Shown here one piece after another: positions 15,489 through 23,472 of a stretch of DNA of 64,000 nucleotides (its first letter is position 1; every line of letters starts with the position of its first letter). The notes beneath the pieces were generated by a model that made no database searches, had not been told where the DNA came from, and saw only the letters and a program-made list of their open reading frames with translations. This DNA comes from Pseudomonas sp. FP2196 (GTDB lineage: Bacteria; Pseudomonadota; Gammaproteobacteria; Pseudomonadales; Pseudomonadaceae), in NCBI RefSeq assembly GCF_030687715.1, contig NZ_CP117445.1:3647501-3711500 (forward strand), read 5' to 3'. The position numbers were made by a program, and so were the translations under genes.

Positions 15489-16037
15489 CTAAAAATTCGC
15501 CGGCGTATTCGCACTAATAATCTCAGCCTCATCCGCCCCGATATTCCTGAACTTATGCGGCAACGTCGTAGGAAAGTAATACCCATCCCCCGCATTCAAA
15601 ACACTCACCGACCCATCCACGGTCAACTCGACAGTCCCCCGCGTAACAAGCCCACACTCCTCACCTTCCGAGTGAACAATCGGCTCTTCCCCGGAGCTCG
15701 CGCCCGGTGCGTATTGCTCGCGCAGCAAACGCATCTGCCGGCTCGGCACGGAGGCGCCGATCAGCAGCAGGCGCAGGCCATGGCGGCCGAGGTCGGGCTG
15801 CTCATTAGCCCTGAAGACGTATTGATGCTCGCGCGGGGGCTGGTCGAAAGTGAAGAAGTCGGCCAAGGACATCGGGATGCCTTCGAGCAGCTTTTTCAGT
15901 GAGCTGACGGAGGGGCTGACGCGATTCTGTTCGATCAGGGAGATGGTGGCATTGGTCACGCCGCTACGCCGGGCCAGCTCGCGCTGGGAGAGTTTGTAGC
16001 TTTCGCGTACTAGTTTGAGTCGAGAACCCGTATCCAT
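15489..16037 (-). CDS. puuR: XRE-cupin transcriptional regulator, PuuR-like
   Basis: A 182-residue regulator with an XRE helix-turn-helix at residues 5-60 (LKLVRESYKLSQRELARRSG, TNATISLIEQNRVSPSVSSL) and a C-terminal cupin of about residues 105-178 (HSEGEECGLVTRGTVELTVDG, LNAGDGYYFPTTLPHKFRN). This is the architecture and length of PuuR, the repressor of putrescine utilisation, which senses putrescine through the cupin. It lies beside the gamma-glutamylpolyamine oxidase, dehydrogenase, ligase and hydrolase genes, which are its likely targets. ATG 16037 is preceded by AAGGCAG. The gene is separated from the oxidase gene by 500 bases of REP-rich DNA, so it is probably transcribed separately. 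Confidence 0.85.
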   Translation of the reverse strand: MDTGSRLKLVRESYKLSQRELARRSGVTNATISLIEQNRVSPSVSSLKKLLEGIPMSLADFFTFDQPPREHQYVFRANEQPDLGRHGLRLLLIGASVPSRQMRLLREQYAPGASSGEEPIVHSEGEECGLVTRGTVELTVDGSVSVLNAGDGYYFPTTLPHKFRNIGADEAEIISANTPANF

Positions 16038-16235
16038 GACTGCCTTATGTGAAGAGTACTTAAGGGTAATGGGGGTGGGTGGCGGGTGACGCGCAGGACG
16101 CGCGGATCACGTTGCTCCCGTGTCCCGGAACCGTGAAAGGCGGCTATTAAATCACGTTTGGTGGTGTTGCTCAGCAGGTTCGATGGACGGTGGGGGAAAT
16201 GAGCCTGCCGGTGGTAATTCTGGGCTGAACACAAA

Positions 16236-16330
16236 ACCTGCAGGAGCTGGCTTGCCGGCGATGAGGTGGCATATTCAACATCCCTTTTGCTGAAAGGCCG
16301 CTATCGCTGGCAAGCCAGCTCCCACAGGGT
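16236..16330. repeat. REP pair, GGAGCTGGCTTGCCGGCGATG type
   Basis: Left arm CCTGCAGGAGCTGGCTTGCC and inverted right arm TATCGCTGGCAAGCCAGCTC ending CCACAGGGT at 16330. Confidence 0.85.
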
Positions 16331-16369
16331 ACGTGGTGTTTTTGTGGGAAGGATGGTGGCTGGGCTGGC

Positions 16370-16398
16370 CTCATCGCGAGCAGGCTCACTCCTACATT
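16370..16398. repeat. Single REP half, CGCGAGCAGGCTCACTCC type
   Basis: ATCGCGAGCAGGCTCACTCC then TACA; no inverted partner nearby. Confidence 0.7.
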
Positions 16399-16443
16399 TT
16401 GATCATTGGTGTGTCAGTGGGAGTTATGGCGTCTTTACAGGTG

Positions 16444-16470
16444 CCATCGCTGGCAGGCCAGCTCCCACAT
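16444..16470. repeat. Single REP half, ATCGCTGGCAGGCCAGCTCC type
   Basis: CATCGCTGGCAGGCCAGCTC then CCACA; it could pair with the right arm family at 16303 but orientation is the same. Confidence 0.7.
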
Positions 16471-16533
16471 TTTGAACATTGCTGTATCAGGTAAAAAACC
16501 GGCGGGGTCTTGGGCCGCCGCCGGGGAGGTAAC

Positions 16534-17817
16534 CTAGAGGCCGAAGCGGTCGCGCAGGGAGTAGTAGACGGCGCCGAGGGCTGTAAGTGGCGCCGAGAAG
16601 GTGCGGCCGCCGAGCATTGGCATGTGTGGCAGGGAGGCGAAGGCGTTGAAGCGTTCGGCATCGCCGCGGATCATTTCCGAGATCAGTTTGCCGGCCAGGT
16701 GCGAGCAGGTGACGCCGTGGCCGCTGTAGCCTTGCATGTAGTAGGCGTTTTTCTCGATGCGGCCGAATTGCGGCATGCGTGACATGGTCAGCAGGAAGTT
16801 GCCGGTCCAGCGGTAATCGATTTTCACGTCTTTGAGCTGCGGGAAGGTCTTGAGGATCTTCGGGCGGATCAGTTGTTCGATGTCGTCCGGTTCGCGCGCG
16901 CCGTAGACCACGCCACCGCCGTAGAGCAGACGGTTGTCGGCGGTGAGGCGGTAGTAATCCAACAGATAGTTGCAGTCTTCGACGCAGTAGTTGTTGGTGA
17001 TCAGGCTGCGTGCCTGTTTCTCGGTCAACGGTTCGGTGACGACGATTTGCGAGCCGCACGGCATGCTTTTCGCGGTCACGCGGTTGTCGAGGCCTTGCGG
17101 CAGATAAGCGTTGCCGGCGATCAGCAGGTACTTGGCGCGCACCAGGCCTTTGGCGGTGCGCACGACATTTGGCTCGCCGTAGGTGATTTCCACGGCGGCG
17201 GATTGCTCGTAGATCTTGCCGCCCAGACGCGTGATGGCGGCGGCTTCACCGAGGGCCAGGTTCAACGGGTGAACGTGACCGCCCTGCAAGTCCAGCAGAC
17301 CACCGACGTAGGCGTCGGAGCCGACTTCACGACGAATGTCGGCCGCATCGAGCATCTTCAGATTGCGGTTACCGTAGCGTTCCCAGTTTTTCTTCTGCTC
17401 GGCCAGGCCATTCAGTTGTTTCTTGTTCATCGCTGCGAAGATGCCGCCCGGGCGGTAGTCGCATTGGATGTCGTAGTCCTTGATGCGCGAACGAATGATG
17501 TCGGCGCCTTCGAAGATCATGCTGCCGAGGATTTCCGCCGTCTTGTCACCGTAGCGCTCTTCGATCACATCAACGTCGCGGCTGTAGGAGTTGACCAGTT
17601 GACCGCCATTGCGACCGCTGGCGCCGTAGCCGACTTTCGCCGCTTCCAGCACCGTCACTTTATAGCCGGCTTCAGTCAGGAACAGCGCCGAGGACAGGCC
17701 GGTGTAGCCGGCGCCGATAATGCAGACATCGCAGTCCACCGCTTCTTCCAGAATCGAGAAGTCGATGACTTCGTTGCGGGTGGCGGCGTAGTAGCTGTTT
17801 ACGTGTTGTTGTTTCAT
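16534..17817 (-). CDS. puuB: Gamma-glutamylputrescine oxidase (FAD-dependent)
   Basis: A 427-residue DAO-family flavoprotein with dinucleotide motif CIIGAGYTG at residues 32-40 and GYGASGRNGGQLVNSYSRD, the signature of PuuB/PauB enzymes; the C-terminus has LLYGGGVVYGAREPD and MQGYSGHGVTCSHLAG. It oxidises the gamma-glutamylated diamine made by the neighbouring ligase to gamma-glutamyl-gamma-aminobutyraldehyde, with release of ammonia and peroxide. It follows the aldehyde dehydrogenase gene by 52 bases in the same direction. ATG 17817 has a CGGAG ribosome binding site and an exact AACAATAA element between it and the start, a likely Hfq/Crc site. Confidence 0.9.
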   Translation of the reverse strand: MKQQHVNSYYAATRNEVIDFSILEEAVDCDVCIIGAGYTGLSSALFLTEAGYKVTVLEAAKVGYGASGRNGGQLVNSYSRDVDVIEERYGDKTAEILGSMIFEGADIIRSRIKDYDIQCDYRPGGIFAAMNKKQLNGLAEQKKNWERYGNRNLKMLDAADIRREVGSDAYVGGLLDLQGGHVHPLNLALGEAAAITRLGGKIYEQSAAVEITYGEPNVVRTAKGLVRAKYLLIAGNAYLPQGLDNRVTAKSMPCGSQIVVTEPLTEKQARSLITNNYCVEDCNYLLDYYRLTADNRLLYGGGVVYGAREPDDIEQLIRPKILKTFPQLKDVKIDYRWTGNFLLTMSRMPQFGRIEKNAYYMQGYSGHGVTCSHLAGKLISEMIRGDAERFNAFASLPHMPMLGGRTFSAPLTALGAVYYSLRDRFGL

Positions 17818-17818
17818 T

Positions 17819-17826
17819 TTATTGTT
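17819..17826 (-). promoter_or_regulatory. Candidate Hfq/Crc (CA-motif) site at puuB start
   Basis: On the minus strand AACAATAA, an exact AAYAAYAA, lies between the GGAG ribosome binding site and the ATG of the oxidase gene, where Hfq/Crc binding would block translation during growth on preferred carbon sources. Confidence 0.45.
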
Positions 17827-17869
17827 CTCCGAGGGTCGCCCATTGAAGGCGACCACCGCTTTAGAAAAA

Positions 17870-19360
17870 TCAGAGCTTGATCCAGGTCGCTTTCAGCTCG
17901 GTGTACTTGTCGAACGCGTGCAGCGATTTGTCGCGCCCGTTGCCCGACTGTTTGAAACCACCGAACGGTGCGGTCATGTCGCCGCCGTCGTATTGGTTGA
18001 CCCACACGCTGCCGGCGCGCAAACCGCGAGCGAAGCTGTGCGCCTTGCTCAAGTTGCTGGTCCAGACGCCGGCGGCGAGGCCGAAGATGCTGTCGTTGGC
18101 GATTTGCAGTGCTTCTTCAGCGGTGTCGAAGGTGATCAGCGACAGCACCGGGCCAAAGATCTCTTCCTGGGCGATGGTCATGGCGTTGGTCACGCCGTCG
18201 AAGATCGCTGGCTGCACATAAAGGCCACCGGTTTCTTCGAGAGTGCGTTGGCCGCCAGCAATCAGCTCGGCGCCCTGCTCGCGGCCGATGCTGATGTAGC
18301 GCAGCACGTTGTCGAGTTGACGCTGATCGACCACGGCGCCGACGGTGGTGGCCGGGTCGAGGGCATGTCCCGGCTTCCACGCTTGCAGCGCTTCCACCAG
18401 CAGCGGAATGAATTGCTCGCGGATCGAACGCTCGACCAGCAGGCGCGAGCCAGCGGTGCACACTTCGCCCTGGTTGAAGGCAATGGCGCCGGCCGCCGCT
18501 TGGGCTGCCGCGCGCAAGTCCGGTGCGTCGGCGAACACCACGTTAGGGCTCTTGCCGCCTGCCTCGAGCCAGACGCGTTTCATGTTGCTTTGCCCGGCAT
18601 AAATCATCAGTTGCTTGGCAATCGCCGTGGAGCCGGTGAAGGCCAGCACGTCGACGTCCATGTGCAACGCCAATGCTTTGCCGACGGTGTGACCGAAGCC
18701 TGGCAGGACGTTGAACACGCCTTTTGGAATGCCGGCATCCAACGCCAACTGCGCGATGCGGATCGCGGTCAGTGGCGACTTTTCCGAAGGTTTGAGAATG
18801 AACGAGTTGCCGGCAGCCAGCGCTGGCGCGAATTTCCAGCTGGCCATGATCAGCGGGAAGTTCCACGGCACGATGGCTGCGACAACGCCGGAAGGCTCGC
18901 GGGTGACCAGACCGAGTTGGTCGTGCGGTGTTGCAGCGACTTCGTCGTAGATCTTGTCGATGGCTTCGGCGCTCCAGCGGATCGCGTTGGCGGTCGCCGG
19001 GATGTCGATGCTCATGGAATCGCTGATCGGTTTGCCCATGTCGAGGGTTTCGAGCAGCGCCAGTTCTTCCTGGTGTTGCAGGATCAGATCAGCGAAGCGG
19101 ATCAGGATGCGCTTGCGCTCGGCCGGGGCTTTTTTCGCCCACACGCCGGACTCGAAAGACTGGCGCGCGACTTCCACGGCAAGGTTGGCATCGGCTTCGT
19201 CGGTGCTGGCCACGGAGGCGAGGAAACGGCCGTCGACGGGGCTCAGGCATTCGAAGGTGTCGCCGCTGATCGCCGGGCGGTATTCACCGTTGATGAACGC
19301 GCGGGATTCGAGGGTCAGGGACTGGAAGCGTTGTTCCCAGTCGTTGCGGGTTTTGGTCAT
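17870..19360 (-). CDS. puuC: Gamma-glutamyl-gamma-aminobutyraldehyde dehydrogenase (PuuC/KauB-like)
   Basis: A 496-residue NAD(P)-dependent aldehyde dehydrogenase of normal family length. Visible motifs are VPWNFPLIMASWKFAPALAA (cofactor side), FTGSTAIAK, the general base in LEAGGKSPNVVF, and the catalytic cysteine in FNQGEVCTAGSR at about residue 300; EEIFGPVLS and PFGGFKQSGNGRD follow. It converts the aldehyde from the PuuB-like oxidase to gamma-glutamyl-GABA. In P. aeruginosa KauB has the same role and also acts on guanidinobutyraldehyde. It lies between the ligase and oxidase genes, all minus strand, with a REP pair upstream separating it from the ligase gene. Confidence 0.9.
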   Translation of the reverse strand: MTKTRNDWEQRFQSLTLESRAFINGEYRPAISGDTFECLSPVDGRFLASVASTDEADANLAVEVARQSFESGVWAKKAPAERKRILIRFADLILQHQEELALLETLDMGKPISDSMSIDIPATANAIRWSAEAIDKIYDEVAATPHDQLGLVTREPSGVVAAIVPWNFPLIMASWKFAPALAAGNSFILKPSEKSPLTAIRIAQLALDAGIPKGVFNVLPGFGHTVGKALALHMDVDVLAFTGSTAIAKQLMIYAGQSNMKRVWLEAGGKSPNVVFADAPDLRAAAQAAAGAIAFNQGEVCTAGSRLLVERSIREQFIPLLVEALQAWKPGHALDPATTVGAVVDQRQLDNVLRYISIGREQGAELIAGGQRTLEETGGLYVQPAIFDGVTNAMTIAQEEIFGPVLSLITFDTAEEALQIANDSIFGLAAGVWTSNLSKAHSFARGLRAGSVWVNQYDGGDMTAPFGGFKQSGNGRDKSLHAFDKYTELKATWIKL

Positions 19361-19429
19361 TGTTATGGCTCGACGAGGGGGTGGTGAGCAGCGGACGAAC
19401 GCCGCCGATCAAAATCTGGTAACCCGATG

Positions 19430-19521
19430 CCCTGTAGGAGCTGCCGAAGGCTGCGATCTTTTGATCTTGATCCTGAAAAACAAAGTCAAAAGATCGCAGC
19501 CTTCGGCAGCTCCTACAGGGG
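19430..19521. repeat. REP pair, GATCGCAGCCTTCGGCAGCTCC type
   Basis: CCTGTAGGAGCTGCCGAAGG and its inverted copy ending CTACAGGGG flank an AT-rich centre with TTTTGATC/GTCAAAAG arms. It lies between the ligase and dehydrogenase genes of the polyamine locus. Confidence 0.9.
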
Positions 19522-19534
19522 ATGGTGCTGGGCT

Positions 19535-20911
19535 TTAAACGGTATGCAGATACCAGTTGTACTCAAGGTCAGAGATCGAGTTCTCAAACTCGGCCAGCTC
19601 GCTTTCCTTGCACGCGACGAACACGTCGATGTACAGCGGGTCGATGTAGCGGGCCATGACTTCGCTGTCGTCCAGCTCGCGCAGTGCGTCGCGCAGGTTG
19701 TTCGGCAGGCTTTGCTCGTTCTGTTCGTAACTGTTGCCTTCGACTGGCGCGCCTGGTTCGATCTGGTTGGTCAGGCCGTGGTGAATACCGGCCAGCACCG
19801 AAGCCATCAGCAGGTACGGGTTGGCGTCGGCACCGGCGACACGATGCTCGATGCGCACGGCGTCGGCGGAACCGGTCGGCACTCGTACCGCAACAGTGCG
19901 GTTGTCGATGCCCCAGCTCGACGAGTTCGGCACGTAGAACTGTGCGCCGAAGCGGCGGTACGAGTTGACGTTCGGGCACAGGAACGCCATTTGCGCAGGC
20001 AGGGTCTCCAGCACACCGCCGATGGCGTGTCGCAACGCGGCGTTCTGCTCGGGATCCTCGCTGGCGAAGATGTTGTTGCCTTCTTTGTCCAGAATCGAAA
20101 TGTGCACGTGCAGACCGTTGCCCGCCTGGCCCGGATACGGCTTGGCCATGAAAGTGGTGTCCATCTCGTGGTCGTAGGCGATGTTCTTCACCAGACGCTT
20201 GAGCAGGACGGCGTAGTCGCACGCCTTGATCGGATCGGAAACGTGATGCAGGTTGACTTCGAACTGCGCCGGGGCGCTTTCCTTGACGATGGCGTCAGCC
20301 GGGATGCCCTGCTCTTTCGCACCTTCGAGGATGTCTTGCAGGCAGTCGACGTATTCGTCGAGGTCATCGATCAGGTAGACCTGAGTCGACACAGGACGCT
20401 TGCCCGATACCGGTGAACGCGGCGACTGCGGACGGCCGTTCACGTTGTCCTGGTCGATCAGGTAGAACTCGAGTTCGAACGCGGCGCAGATGGTCAGGCC
20501 CATGTCATCGAACTTGCGCACGACATTGGCCAACACTTCACGCGGGTCAGCAAAGAACGGCTGGCCTTCCAGTTCGTGCATGGTCATCAGCAATTGTGCG
20601 GTTGGGCGCTTCTGCCACGGCTCGATGCTCAGGGTGCCGGGGATCGGGTAGCAGATGCGGTCAGCGTCGCCGATGTCCAGACCCAGGCCGGTGCTTTCCA
20701 CCGTGGAGCCATTGATGTCGAGGGCGAAGAGCGAGGCCGGCAGGTTGATGCCTTTCTCGTAAACCTTATGAAGACTGGTGCGTTCGATGCGCTTGCCGCG
20801 CACCACACCGTTCATATCCGCAATCAGAAGGTCGACGTACAAAACCTCAGGATATTTCTTAAGGAATGCGTTTGCTTCGTTGAGTTGAACGGTACGCAGA
20901 GGGACCGACAT
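19535..20911 (-). CDS. spuB: Glutamate-putrescine (gamma-glutamylpolyamine) ligase
   Basis: A 458-residue glutamine-synthetase-fold ligase of the PuuA/SpuB/PauA group. Motifs include DLLIADMNGVVRGKRIERTS, the metal site FELEFYLID, GNGLHVHISILD, NSYRRFGAQFYVPNSSSWGI and IEHRVAGADANPYL. It uses ATP to form gamma-glutamyl-putrescine or a related amide, starting the gamma-glutamylation route. It is divergent from the gamma-glutamyl-GABA hydrolase gene at 21194, with a 282-base shared control region. The first gene of the minus-strand set ligase, dehydrogenase, oxidase. The paralogue at 846-2210 is clearly different in sequence, so it is not a recent duplicate. Confidence 0.88.
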   Translation of the reverse strand: MSVPLRTVQLNEANAFLKKYPEVLYVDLLIADMNGVVRGKRIERTSLHKVYEKGINLPASLFALDINGSTVESTGLGLDIGDADRICYPIPGTLSIEPWQKRPTAQLLMTMHELEGQPFFADPREVLANVVRKFDDMGLTICAAFELEFYLIDQDNVNGRPQSPRSPVSGKRPVSTQVYLIDDLDEYVDCLQDILEGAKEQGIPADAIVKESAPAQFEVNLHHVSDPIKACDYAVLLKRLVKNIAYDHEMDTTFMAKPYPGQAGNGLHVHISILDKEGNNIFASEDPEQNAALRHAIGGVLETLPAQMAFLCPNVNSYRRFGAQFYVPNSSSWGIDNRTVAVRVPTGSADAVRIEHRVAGADANPYLLMASVLAGIHHGLTNQIEPGAPVEGNSYEQNEQSLPNNLRDALRELDDSEVMARYIDPLYIDVFVACKESELAEFENSISDLEYNWYLHTV

Positions 20912-20927
20912 GATGCACCTATTTAGC

Positions 20928-21139
20928 TGTTAATTATTATGTTCACTGCTGTTTCGCCGAGCCAGTCAACCCGAACGGCAAAGTGAAGTCAATAGCGAAC
21001 AGCTGGCCGCTCAGCCTTTATTTTTAGGGCTTTTTTTAACACCTGCCTGCCAATACAGGCGCCAGACCCGCGGAAACCGTGACGACTTGATGAACGGCGT
21101 TTAGAATTTTTTACATGGCGGTTGTTAATTAAAATCAAC
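20928..21139. promoter_or_regulatory. Divergent control region with repeated TGTTAATTA boxes
   Basis: The 9-mer TGTTAATTA occurs at 20928-20936, near the ligase start, and at 21123-21131, near the hydrolase start. The second lies in GTTGTTAATTAAAATCAAC (21121-21139), which has GTTG/CAAC outer arms and a TTAATTAA core. These are candidate operators for the PuuR-like regulator; the match to its site is not established. The interval also holds an AGCC...GGCTTTTTTT stretch near 21014-21037. Confidence 0.35.
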
Positions 21140-21193
21140 GAGGCTAAGCTCCGGAAAAGCTCGTTCAAGTGTCAAACTTCGAGGTGAATAAAA

Positions 21194-21955
21194 ATGGCAT
21201 TCAAGCCATTGATCGGCGTTACAGCGTGCGTCAAACAGATTGGCCTGCACCCCTATCACATCAGCGGCGACAAGTACGTACGTGCTGTCAGCGTTGGCGC
21301 TGAAGGGTTACCGGTGGTCATTCCTTCCCTTGGCAACCTGACTGAAATCGAAGACCTGCTCGGTCAACTCGACGGTCTGCTGCTGACCGGCTCTCCATCG
21401 AATGTGGAACCTTTCCACTATCAAGGCCCGGCCAGCGCTCCCGGTACGGATCACGATCCGGCGCGGGATGCCACCACCCTTCCTTTATTGCGTGCAGCCA
21501 TTGCGGCGGGCGTTCCGGTGCTCGGCATTTGCCGGGGCTTCCAGGAAATGAACGTGGCATTTGGCGGCAGCCTGCATCAAAAGGTGCATGAGCTGCCGGG
21601 CATGCTTGATCACCGCGAAGCCGACAGCCCGGACGTGGCTGTGCAATACGCACCGGCTCACGCCGTCACGGTGCTTGGCGGCGGCGTGTTCGAAGCGCTG
21701 GCGTTGCCGGGCGAGTTCCAGGTCAACTCGATCCACAGTCAGGGCATCGACCGCCTCGCCCCCGGCTTGCGCGCCGAAGCGGTGGCGCCAGATGGCCTGA
21801 TCGAGGCGATCTCGGTGGAGCACAGCCCGACCTTTGCCCTCGGCGTGCAATGGCACCCGGAATGGCAGGTGCTGGACAACCCGAACTACCTGAAGATTTT
21901 TCAGGCCTTCGGCGAGGCTTGCCGGCAACGGGCGGCGCGACGCAACCAGCGCTGA
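21194..21955 (+). CDS. spuA: Gamma-glutamyl-GABA hydrolase (class I glutamine-amidotransferase fold)
   Basis: A 253-residue peptidase C26 family protein. The catalytic triad is visible: nucleophile Cys113 in LGICRGFQE, and His221/Glu223 in QWHPEWQ. LLLTGSPSNVEPFHY is the substrate-side loop typical of PuuD/SpuA. It hydrolyses gamma-glutamyl-GABA to glutamate and GABA, finishing the pathway begun by the divergent ligase. ATG 21194 follows a GAGGTGAATAAAA leader with GAGG as the ribosome binding site. The transporter genes follow on the same strand after a 374-base gap. Confidence 0.9.
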   Translation: MAFKPLIGVTACVKQIGLHPYHISGDKYVRAVSVGAEGLPVVIPSLGNLTEIEDLLGQLDGLLLTGSPSNVEPFHYQGPASAPGTDHDPARDATTLPLLRAAIAAGVPVLGICRGFQEMNVAFGGSLHQKVHELPGMLDHREADSPDVAVQYAPAHAVTVLGGGVFEALALPGEFQVNSIHSQGIDRLAPGLRAEAVAPDGLIEAISVEHSPTFALGVQWHPEWQVLDNPNYLKIFQAFGEACRQRAARRNQR

Positions 21956-22329
21956 CACAACCCAGGATTTTTAAAACTGTTTACTGCCCCCACGGGGTCG
22001 GCGGCTGTGCGTTTGCGCATCCGTCATCCGTGAAAACAACACACCGTAATAACAACAAGTACGACCCAGGCAGCCAGGACGGCGGCGCCGAACAAGCCGG
22101 ATCGGTATGAGCAGTACCCGTTGGATCAATGCAAAACCCTGTGGGAGCTGGCTTGCCAGCGATGGCGGTGGGTCAGTCCCCCTTTATGTTGAAGGTGACG
22201 GCCTCATCGCTGGCAAGCCAGCTCCCACAGGGTTTTGCGGTGATCCGAACGGGAATGTGCTTACAGGCTTGCAATCCACTTAAGCCAGGCCACATTGGCC
22301 CGGCGACTGAAACCTGTTGGGAGTTTCAC
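21956..22329. other. Non-coding gap between spuA and the ABC transporter genes
   Basis: No gene is supported. It contains an untranslated-leader-like stretch with an exact AATAACAA box at 22048-22055 (Hfq/Crc-type) that is far from any start codon, followed by a full REP pair. In P. aeruginosa the interval between spuA and spuF holds spuB, spuC, spuD and spuE, so this gap is a candidate rearrangement or deletion site. Confidence 0.5.
22131..22238. repeat. REP pair, GTGGGAGCTGGCTTGCCAGC type, long arms
   Basis: GCAAAACCCTGTGGGAGCTG... at the left is inverted to ...CAGCTCCCACAGGGTTTTGC at the right; the symmetry extends beyond the usual core to the terminal GCAAAACCC. Confidence 0.9.
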
Positions 22330-23472
22330 ATGGCAAACGCCTCCAGCACTTACAGGAAGGCTCTTGAAGGTCATCAGCAACCGAAAAAGGTTCTGGTGAA
22401 AGTTGATCGCGTGACCAAGAAGTTCGACGAAACCACTGCGGTGGACGATGTGTCCCTGGAGATCCATCAGGGTGAAATCTTCGCCCTGCTCGGCGGCTCC
22501 GGCTCGGGCAAATCGACGCTGCTGCGCATGCTCGCCGGTTTCGAACGGCCGACTGAAGGACGCATTCTGCTCGACGGTGTCGACATCACCGACATGCCGC
22601 CGTACGAGCGGCCGATCAACATGATGTTCCAGTCCTACGCGCTGTTCCCACACATGACCGTCGCGCAAAACATCGCCTTCGGCCTCAAGCAGGACCGTTT
22701 GCCGGCCAGCGAAATCGACGCCCGGGTCGAAGAAATGCTGCGCCTGGTGCACATGACCCAATACGCCAAACGCAAACCCCATCAGTTGTCCGGCGGTCAG
22801 CGCCAGCGCGTCGCCCTCGCCCGCTCGCTGGCCAAGCGTCCGAAGCTGTTGCTGCTCGATGAGCCGATGGGGGCGCTGGATAAAAAGCTGCGCTCGCAGA
22901 TGCAGCTGGAACTGGTCGAGATCATCGAACGCGTCGGCGTGACCTGTGTGATGGTGACCCACGATCAGGAAGAAGCCATGACCATGGCCGAACGCATCGC
23001 GATCATGCACCTGGGCTGGATCGCCCAGATCGGCAGCCCGGTCGACATTTACGAAGCACCGGTCAGCCGCATGGTCTGCGAGTTCATCGGTAACGTGAAC
23101 GCCTTCGACGGCACCGTGGTGGAAGACCTTGAAGGCCACGCCATCATCCACAGCCCGGATTTGCAGCAGAAGATCTACGTCGGTCACGGCGTCAGCACCT
23201 CGGTACAGGACAAGTCGATCACCTACGCAATCCGCCCGGAAAAAATGCTCGTCAGCACCACCCAGCCGGAGTTCCGCTACAACTGGTCCGAAGGCAAGGT
23301 GCATGACATCGCCTACCTCGGCGGTCACTCGGTGTTCTACGTCGAATTGCCTGGCGGCAAAATCGTCCAGTCGTTCATGGCCAACGCTGAACGCCGTGGC
23401 GCGCGACCGACCTGGGACGACAAGGTTTACGTCTGGTGGGAAGACGACAGCGGCGTGGTACTGCGCTCATGA
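22330..23472 (+). CDS. spuF: Putrescine/spermidine ABC transporter, ATP-binding protein
   Basis: A 380-residue ABC ATPase of the PotA/PotG group. Walker A GGSGSGKST is at residues 55-63, the Q-loop is in MMFQSYALFPHMTV, the signature is LSGGQRQRVALARS, and Walker B is LLLLDEPMGALD with the H-loop VMVTHDQEEAMT. A C-terminal TOBE-like regulatory region follows (ITYAIRPEKMLVS). It powers polyamine import through the two permeases encoded next. ATG 22330 is chosen: the frame upstream runs through the REP element and is not coding. The stop overlaps the next start as ATGA, so the three transporter genes are translationally coupled. Confidence 0.9.
   Translation: MANASSTYRKALEGHQQPKKVLVKVDRVTKKFDETTAVDDVSLEIHQGEIFALLGGSGSGKSTLLRMLAGFERPTEGRILLDGVDITDMPPYERPINMMFQSYALFPHMTVAQNIAFGLKQDRLPASEIDARVEEMLRLVHMTQYAKRKPHQLSGGQRQRVALARSLAKRPKLLLLDEPMGALDKKLRSQMQLELVEIIERVGVTCVMVTHDQEEAMTMAERIAIMHLGWIAQIGSPVDIYEAPVSRMVCEFIGNVNAFDGTVVEDLEGHAIIHSPDLQQKIYVGHGVSTSVQDKSITYAIRPEKMLVSTTQPEFRYNWSEGKVHDIAYLGGHSVFYVELPGGKIVQSFMANAERRGARPTWDDKVYVWWEDDSGVVLRS

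Larger units (their letters stand above)
16038..16533. other. Non-coding gap rich in REP elements
   Basis: About 500 bases with no gene that I can support. The part at 16040-16230 is unique sequence, probably the promoter of the PuuR-like gene. From 16236 to 16470 it holds one full REP pair and two single REP halves listed separately. Confidence 0.6.

Noticed and set aside
17822..19387. 521-codon plus-strand frame opposite the aldehyde dehydrogenase
   Set aside because: A shadow of high-GC coding sequence; the minus strand has all aldehyde dehydrogenase motifs.
22129..22329. N-terminal extension of the ATPase gene
   Set aside because: The extension is translated REP sequence; ABC ATPase homology begins after the ATG at 22330.
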